A DNA stretch of 64,000 bases, taken from the NCBI GenBank assembly GCA_029817715.1, contig JARUPY010000434.1, positions 1,736,001 through 1,800,000 on the forward strand. Reading direction: 5' to 3'. The translations under genes and the position numbers were made by a program. Below the pieces are notes generated by a model. It worked only from the letters and a program-made list of their open reading frames with translations. It did no database searches and was not told where the DNA came from. Source of the stretch: Melastoma dodecandrum. Its lineage: Eukaryota > Streptophyta > Magnoliopsida > Myrtales > Melastomataceae. Numbering within the stretch: the first letter of the stretch is position 1; each line of letters opens with the position of its first letter. Of this stretch, positions 57,414 to 64,000 are shown piece after piece.

Positions 57414-59204
57414 ATTCGATAAATCTAAGCATATTTTAACTCCCCAAACGGACCCAGCGTGTAATAATAGGTAAGCATCATGGATGGATGTATTACCATG
57501 TCATGATTATATAAATATTTTCGGGGAGGGTTAAATATAACTTCTTAAAAGAAAATTACCTCTTTACGGTTAATATTCATTGGTTCTATTTTCGGACGTA
57601 AAAGCGTTTCTCCAAATTACTTGAAAATTAAAAAAAAAAAAGCAAACAAATAAAAAATACATATAAAATTAAATGTCCCGTGTTAACAATGTTATGTCCA
57701 ATGCACTTATTTAAGAAAATAAATGTCATAATCCGTCGGTCAAATCTATGGATTCTCAATTTCTGGGGATGACATGATGCTTATAGAATAGGAAAGTAAA
57801 ACTCCCAAACCAGTTGACATGTTCCTTTAACCCAATAAAAATAGGTTTTCTTAGCGATAATTCATTAGAGGGCTGTATGACGAGGAATTGACGAAGAAAT
57901 TGTTACAATGAAAGGTTTAGGTGATGCAGAAGAGAGAGCAATCTATGAAAGATCGATTAAGAAAAGTTGAAGGAGAAAATTGAGAAATACAAAAAGTAGA
58001 AATACGAAAAGAAGAAACTGAGTTGCATTGTAGCTATGTTTTTTGGAAATCTCGTATATTTAGATTGATTGTTGATGTTGTTAAAAAATGACACTAATTG
58101 TTTGATGGTCATTTATATTGTTCTGACCAAGTTGAATTACTTTAATGGTCATATATGTTGTTTTGAAATGAAATACAATAAAAAATTTATGAATAAAAGG
58201 TTAATTGTATATTTTAAGTAATCCCATATAACATCTATTATGATATGTTTGGTTACAAAAATAGAGTAGAACAACGGGATACGACAAAATCTAAGTAGAC
58301 GCTGTATCACAACGTTACTCCATCACCTCCCAGCTTGATTTACATCATCACCTCCAATTTGGGCCATAAAAACTAAAATTGTTGCAAAAAAAAAAGTTAT
58401 CTTATAATTGAGGCTATAAATATGTATGTTGTTGCCCTTTTAAAAAATTCACATCAGTCTACCACATAAAAGAAAAAGGAATACTTTTATGTCACGTAAA
58501 ATAAGTTTACTGACGCCGTCGTATTAAGCCATAAATAAAACAATACATATAATTCGAATAATAAAAAAATAAATTTGTCGCTGAAAGTCTACCTATAGTA
58601 CATAAACTTATATTTTTTCAAATAAATAATAATAAGGAATCTTCTGGGTCTACATTCGGCTGATACGCTCACGGACAAAACAATAAAAAAAAAAAACATA
58701 AACATAGACATCGGTTTTGGAATTAAATTATTTGTTCCCTAAATCTAATCTATGATTCGATTGGCACATTTGGTGGTCTGCGGAGTCAATGTCGGTCAAA
58801 AACCACAAAAGAAGAAAACTCACCCCCGAAGAGATGCCAAGGAAGAAAAGGTCCAAAGTTAAGCTTTGGCTGATGCAAAAACAAATCACGATCTCAAAAA
58901 CCCCGCCATTTCTCTATCGCCTTAGCTTTAATTTAATCACCACTGGGTAGCCCTTGGCGACCTCCAAAGTCTGCACGCCCTCTTTCGTGTTAAATTAAAT
59001 CACCTTTTTGTCAGTTTTGTTTGGCCTTTTTTTGTTTGGCCAGTGATGGGAACAACCCAATAGGAAATTCGACGAGCTGGATATGGTCTACAAAAGTTGG
59101 TTAACTCGACAGCGCGAGTAAGTAACAAATAGGACTTCTTTTGGGGTGACTAAAGAAAAATCAGGGAGGATGATGTTAAACCACCCCTGCACAGTGTCAT
59201 ATCG
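57414..59204. other. AT-rich intergenic region
   Basis: Contains a possible viral 3' region just after 57413, including TTATATAAATATTTTCGG near 57508. It also has A runs near 57635, 58385 and 58685. No gene seen. Confidence 0.5.
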
Positions 59205-59232
59205 ACGTGATATATATATATATATATAAAGG
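59205..59232 (+). promoter_or_regulatory. TATA box of the cysteine-rich protein gene
   Basis: A (TA)n run at 59211-59228 ends in TATATAAAGG, about 90 bases upstream of the ATG at 59320, a typical plant core promoter distance. Confidence 0.6.
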
Positions 59233-59319
59233 TGTTGTTTTAGCCCTTCAAGGGGCATCATCAGCATAGCACAATAATTTCCTTTCATTTTAGTGGGAGA
59301 TTAACAAGGAGGAGGAAGG

Positions 59320-59666
59320 ATGTGTTACAAGGTTGAGTGTAATAAGTGCGGAAAGTATACATGGGCTGGCTGTGGCAAGCACCTCAACTCCGTCTACTCT
59401 AGCATCGAGAAGGGGAAGCGCTGCATGTGCTCCTCCTGGCCCGGCGTCGACACATCATCGGACAAGTCTGGCAACGACGGATCTTCGGGGGGGACTTCTG
59501 GCTCGTCCTCCACCGGTGAGACTATATTATATATGCATGCATATTTGGCTGATCCGGTAAAAAGCTAAAAGTGGATCGAAATTAGCGGAACGGCCGATAT
59601 GGTAATGAGGAGAAATTCCCAGATTCGTCTGATGATTTATTTCGTTTGAACTGTGCAGGTAATTGA
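59320..59666 (+). CDS. Small cysteine-rich (zinc-ribbon-like) protein
   Basis: Two exons: 59320-59515 and 59659-59666. The donor is CACCG/GTGAGA and the acceptor TGTGCAG/GT. The second exon supplies only the last two residues and the TGA, giving 67 residues. The N-terminal 42 residues carry C2, C7, C10, C18, H21, C35 and C37 (CNKCGKYTWAGCGKH, then CMCSSWPGV), a pattern that could bind one zinc. The C-terminal 25 residues are Gly/Ser-rich and probably flexible. I remember small conserved plant proteins with the CxxCGK-TW-GCG-H and C-C--WPGV blocks, without a known function. A TATA box and clean splice sites support a real gene. It appears intact. Confidence 0.75.
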
Positions 59667-62289
59667 GACGTAAAATGTCTAAGATCCACTTGGGAAGTTT
59701 TTTAATATCAGGACGAACTACTTGAAGCACGAAGCATCTCTTTCTTTTTTTTGTAAGAAATATCAGGAAATAAATTATTGGGGTCTGGGGATATCATCGT
59801 ATCCTTAATGCAATTTGAAGTAATGGGTCATCATCGCTTGTAACAAATATGGATGTGATTATGAATAATCTACTTATGTCTCGTGTTTTGTGTGTGTGTG
59901 TGTGTGTTGTGGGGTTCAGGATCGTGTAATATTTTGGGTGAGGGGAATGCTTGGTGGTGTGGCCAATCAGAATGTTGACTGACCATCATCTCTTCTACTC
60001 TACTGTGGCCGTGAGACTATGCTTATGTTGTAATATTACGCGTATGTTATGACTGAATCTGATGCTGTTGTTCCAAAAGTCCATTTAATTTTTAAATCCA
60101 TACTAAACAGATAAAAAAAACATGAAATGGAAGTCCTTAAAAATAAGGGATGTGCTCTCTTTTAACTCGGACAAGCCATGCAAGCCACTCTACTACTGTG
60201 AAGAGGGGGAGCCTTACGGGATTCCTTTGTACTCGACCATTACTTCAGCATATTTGTCTTTGTAGACAAAATACAAAAACTCCCTACCTGTAACAATTTA
60301 GATGTATTATATAACATATATGTATAATTTCTTTGGTAAATATATTTTGTACATAGTATTGTCATTTTTTTGCTTGGATATTTAGTATATCCAAGCAAAT
60401 ATTTCGTACTTTTATCAAAGCATTTTTCACAATAGTTTATGTTACTCTTTATGAAATAATTGCTGTGAAATATGAAACAACTTTACAAAAGTTATGGACA
60501 ACTAATTTTTTGTTCATAATGAATTTTTTTCTTCTATTTACATTAAATACTAAATAAATTTAGAACTTATATTTGAACAATTAATTAGTGCTCAAATTGA
60601 CGTTGGACAAAGTTTTTGTATATAGAAAAACTTTTGTAGATTTTTAACAGATATTATTGTAGGATTCGTTCGAGGTTGGTATGTAGCAATTCTTTATAAA
60701 GTAAATATCTAATGCATAGGAAACGAATTTCATGTACAGCTTTAGAGTGTTTTTATTTGTTGTGTTTTCTTTTGTCTTGTTGTTTCAATATTATTATTAT
60801 ACAAAGAACTTGGCTAAATAAGTTAAATTAGTGTATACAAATTATATGCCAGTTACTACGAGTTTATTGCTCAGAAGTACGAAAATTTACATGGCATTTA
60901 ATTTGTATAGTTGTTTTCTTTGTATTGTGGCTAGCAAACATAGTAGTACTTTTATACCTTTATTACGTAAAGAATGGTAAATATGATTAATACGAACAAA
61001 TTATCAATTAATTCTAAAAGTCACTTACGTTTTGTCTTTTCTTTTGTAATAACTTGTCGTATGAAATGAATTCTTGGTATTACTTTACTAAATATGTTAA
61101 ATTACTATTTAGTATTATAAACAACAGGCAAATTAGCAATATTTTCTATTTTAAGAAGTTGTCACATCAAGTCAAAAGATTATCTAAAAAATTTATCAAA
61201 AGATTTTGTAAGATTTGTCGAAGATCATTTTTCAGTTAGTTACGTAATTGAAAGCAATAGTAAAAAAATAAGTGGTAATGCTAATTTTCTTGGTTTACCA
61301 TAATTTTTCATAATTCTGGCAATGCCGTTGGGGACGATTATTGGCTAAGAGAGTGAATTATCTAGTAATTCGAAAAAGAAACATTGCTCGCTACCTACAT
61401 GTAAACATGCGTACGAAGTCATTGTATTGTTAAAATAGGAGGTAAATTCGTAAAGGAAAATAAATTTTACTTACGGTACGATAAAATCGTCCTACGTCAA
61501 ATCAAAACATTATATAATAAATTTATTAAAAATTTGGTAAAAAAATTTTTGTTTGATCAGTTGGCGATCTGGTTGCTAGCGGATTATCGAATTAGAGGGC
61601 ACTAGAACTCCTCCCATCTTTGCTTTGTCTCGTTTTATTTGTCGTAACCATTCGATTTATCCCCAAACCCACTCCTCCTCCATCTCCTTTAGGATAATAT
61701 CGTCCTTACATTTTTATCATAGATGCCCTAATGTCATTTATGATAAAAATGTAGATATGGGCATCTAAAAGAAAATTTGCATACTTATATGTACAGTTTT
61801 TCCCACTCCAACATCCACTTTGATTCATGCTGGTAACAGCTAGCAATTTCATGATAACAAGGTGCTCCCGAAGTTCCAATGCGAGTAAATGCTTTGGTCT
61901 CTTCTGGGAACACAAGACGCCGATCGATCAGAATAGCTTATATAGTCATGATTCCATTCGGGTCCACTGACTTATTATTGATTTCTCATTTTTCTGATCT
62001 GATTGTAACACTGGAGAAATGCTGTTGGACAACTTACCTATATTATAGGTTTTTTTTTCAGAATGGGATACAGAAACTTATCCTCAAAATAATCTGGCTT
62101 TGAGGCAATTCAGAAGGAACCAGATTGTCGGTAGGCAAATTTAAAATCTAAACACATGTTGGCTTATGTGGTTTACATCACTCGAGAATTAACTACTGTT
62201 GGTCGATTAAAATGCATGAGTTTTATAGTCATCATGAAGAAGAATTGCATCAAAATGGCTAAATGATAGGAGAAATCAAGCCTAACTTC
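59667..62289. other. AT-rich intergenic region
   Basis: Holds the 3' flank of the cysteine-rich gene, a (GT)n microsatellite at about 59889-59907 and otherwise AT-rich DNA. No frame is convincing. Confidence 0.5.
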
Positions 62290-62520
62290 AATAGAGGTGA
62301 AGTTACTACGGACTATTTCATGAAGTGAGTAGAGGTCAAGGCATATAAGAGTATCAACCAATCGGACATAGATGAATTTTTAAAAAAACTGTTATTTACA
62401 ATTTTGGCATCCCTCAAAACATGGTAGCCATCATTGTATTTAATTTTACTGGGACCATCATCAAAGATTTTTGCTTAGGAGTTTGGAGTTACATTGACTA
62501 ATTCATCTAGCGAACGTCCA
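62290..62520 (+). pseudogene. Gypsy integrase relic
   Basis: The plus strand reads TTDYFMK, a stop, VEVKAYKSINQSDIDEFLKK, IYNFGIPQN, then NFTGTIIKDF. This follows the gypsy integrase core (TDYFTKW-E, FV...I..RFG-P, D-G..FTG). The catalytic Asp between these blocks is not preserved. No other part of the element is seen nearby. Confidence 0.5.
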
Positions 62521-64000
62521 GGGATGATCAAATAAGATTGTTAGACATTAGAATATGTGACAACAGTCAATTGAACCCCAAACAACCATTTTGTTTGTCT
62601 CCTTAGTTTTCAACTTTTTTAGTCGCGTGTATCGCAAATTGTATTGTGCGAATTAATGGAAATAATTGTTTTCTTTCCCTCCGTTTCTCTGTTTTCTTCT
62701 AAATTCTATGGCGACCATCCATGGATACAAGGTGTGTCAAAAGACATGCACTCTAATGACTTATGATGTTTGTCAAAAGATATGGACCACGTGCGACTGG
62801 ATGTAAGTGGTAAAACACTGTTAACGTTGGAAAAACGTACATCTTGTTTCCTCTAACTTGGAGCATGAATTCATTCATCACAAGCATTACACATCTATTA
62901 AGAAAATGATCAACAAAAATCGACAGTGATAATCATACTTAGAAAATTCAAGAAACATACATAAACTATATTTATAATGAAGGATTCAGGCATTGGTTTA
63001 ATGGCAAATGTAACTCCAATGGATGTCGCTGTAGAAAATGCTTCAAAAGTAATAGAAAAAGATGATGTTGCTGCAAACACTAAGACGATCAAGACTCTTT
63101 CTTCTATGGTCATATTATAAGTTGATCATCGCAAACTATGTGATAAAGTACGGTGTCCAATTTTGCATGTCCTGAACTTTGTCAATGTAATTAATATGAC
63201 ATATTAATGATTAACGCATGAAATAATATGTCATTTGCCGGCAATCATGCGCTACATAGACTCCTCTTGCCTAAGTGTAGGGACATGCAATTCGGCACCG
63301 AAAGGATTACTCGTCGTATGTGTTCTATCGGCAATCTTATCCATTAGCTAGCAATTCTTTGTACATGCAACTTTTTCGTATTATACAAAATAATTGTATA
63401 GCAATCCTTTAGGCTTAAAAAACATAAGATCAATCAAACACCAATTCATGAGATCTGATAAGTAAGGAGAGTACATGAAATATCGATCTGGACATCTGAA
63501 TCCTCAAGAATATTTCTGAACCCAATGGAAAAACTCAATTAATTGTTTCCTCATCGAGAAATAACAGAAATGGTCGAAGAAAGTAATGCTAGCCATGTTG
63601 AATCCACATACATATCCTCAGGAGAACAACTCATAGCAGGATCGGTCAAGCATTGAGAAATCAATCCATCGGGGTAACCATCTGTTGAAGCAAAACCAGC
63701 AAAGAAACAAACTACAAGAATATCATGCATGCAGGAGTTCTATATTTACAGAAGAAATAATTGAAATTAACCCGTTTTTACATAAATCCATGAAGACAAT
63801 TTCGGTGAGTCATTGGTCTCCTAAAATTGTACAACCCTAGATGAGATGCTTCTCCAATTGTATATCATCGCTTCACTATCACGCTAGCAAAACAACAAAA
63901 GATACAAGAAACTTCAATGTGAAAGGAAAAGTCACCCAAATCACAGCGAGGACCTCTAAAAACTCTAATCAATCAAAACTTTAAAATAAGAAAATGTAAA
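62521..64000. other. Intergenic, nothing recognised
   Basis: AT-rich sequence to the window end. Short open frames on both strands show no recognisable domain. Confidence 0.5.

Noticed and set aside
59889..59907. (GT)n tract as a regulatory element
   Set aside because: A simple microsatellite with no supporting context.
61054..61239. Short Lys/Phe-rich open frame
   Set aside because: AT-driven composition, no promoter, no domain and no homologue I recognise.

Overview
This is nuclear DNA from a flowering plant, probably a eudicot. It holds an intron-containing gene for a chloroplast thioredoxin-like protein, a plant-type NASP histone-chaperone locus, tRNA-iMet-primed retroelements of plant clades, Mutator-like and hAT-like DNA transposons, and two endogenous plant pararetroviruses (Caulimoviridae). 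No bacterial operon, CRISPR array, rRNA or tRNA gene is visible. Most of the window is repetitive and most coding sequence is degenerate. Only two host genes look intact: the HCF164-like gene (30147-31550, minus) and a 67-residue cysteine-rich protein gene (59320-59666, plus).

Layout. 1-1.4 kb: a Mutator-like fragment whose inverted arms carry GTCGGCC palindromes and which encloses a piece of a copia gag and an unrecognised coding fragment. 2.2-17.6 kb: a nest of retrotransposons. A minus-strand Ty3/gypsy relic lies beside a plus-strand Ty3/gypsy element (3.43-17.6 kb), whose 5' LTR is split by a minus-strand Sirevirus-like copia element (3.92-12.55 kb) that still has its envelope-like ORF. 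18.0-26.6 kb: a nearly genome-length endogenous pararetrovirus with an unusual gene order: coat protein; then movement protein-protease-RT-RNase H in one frame; then a lysine-rich double zinc-knuckle ORF; then a large ORF of unknown function; then promoter, leader and tRNA-Met primer site. 26.6-30.1 kb: a gypsy gag relic and a hAT-like element.

30.1-42.6 kb: a host gene cluster, all on the minus strand: HCF164, a likely plastid-protein pseudogene, and NASP. The neighbourhood HCF164-NASP matches Arabidopsis At4g37200-At4g37210 as I remember it. NASP is broken: a 5.47-kb copia element with a perfect 5-bp target duplication (GATCC) sits in exon 1, several exons carry frameshifts, a hAT-like element lies in an intron, and a 1.43-kb palindromic Mutator-like element sits 40 bp upstream of the start codon.

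44.3-50.3 kb: a large Mutator-like element with long terminal inverted repeats, a decayed MuDR/SWIM transposase and, downstream in the same direction, a decayed plant-mobile-domain gene. 50.5-57.4 kb: a second, unrelated and more decayed pararetrovirus with the order movement protein-coat-protease-RT-RNase H plus a C-terminal domain of unknown function. 57.4-64 kb: AT-rich intergenic DNA with the small cysteine-rich gene and a gypsy integrase relic.

The best candidate for something undescribed is the 18-26.6 kb pararetrovirus. The biologically most consequential observation is the disrupted NASP locus. All calls come from reading the sequence; no database search was run.
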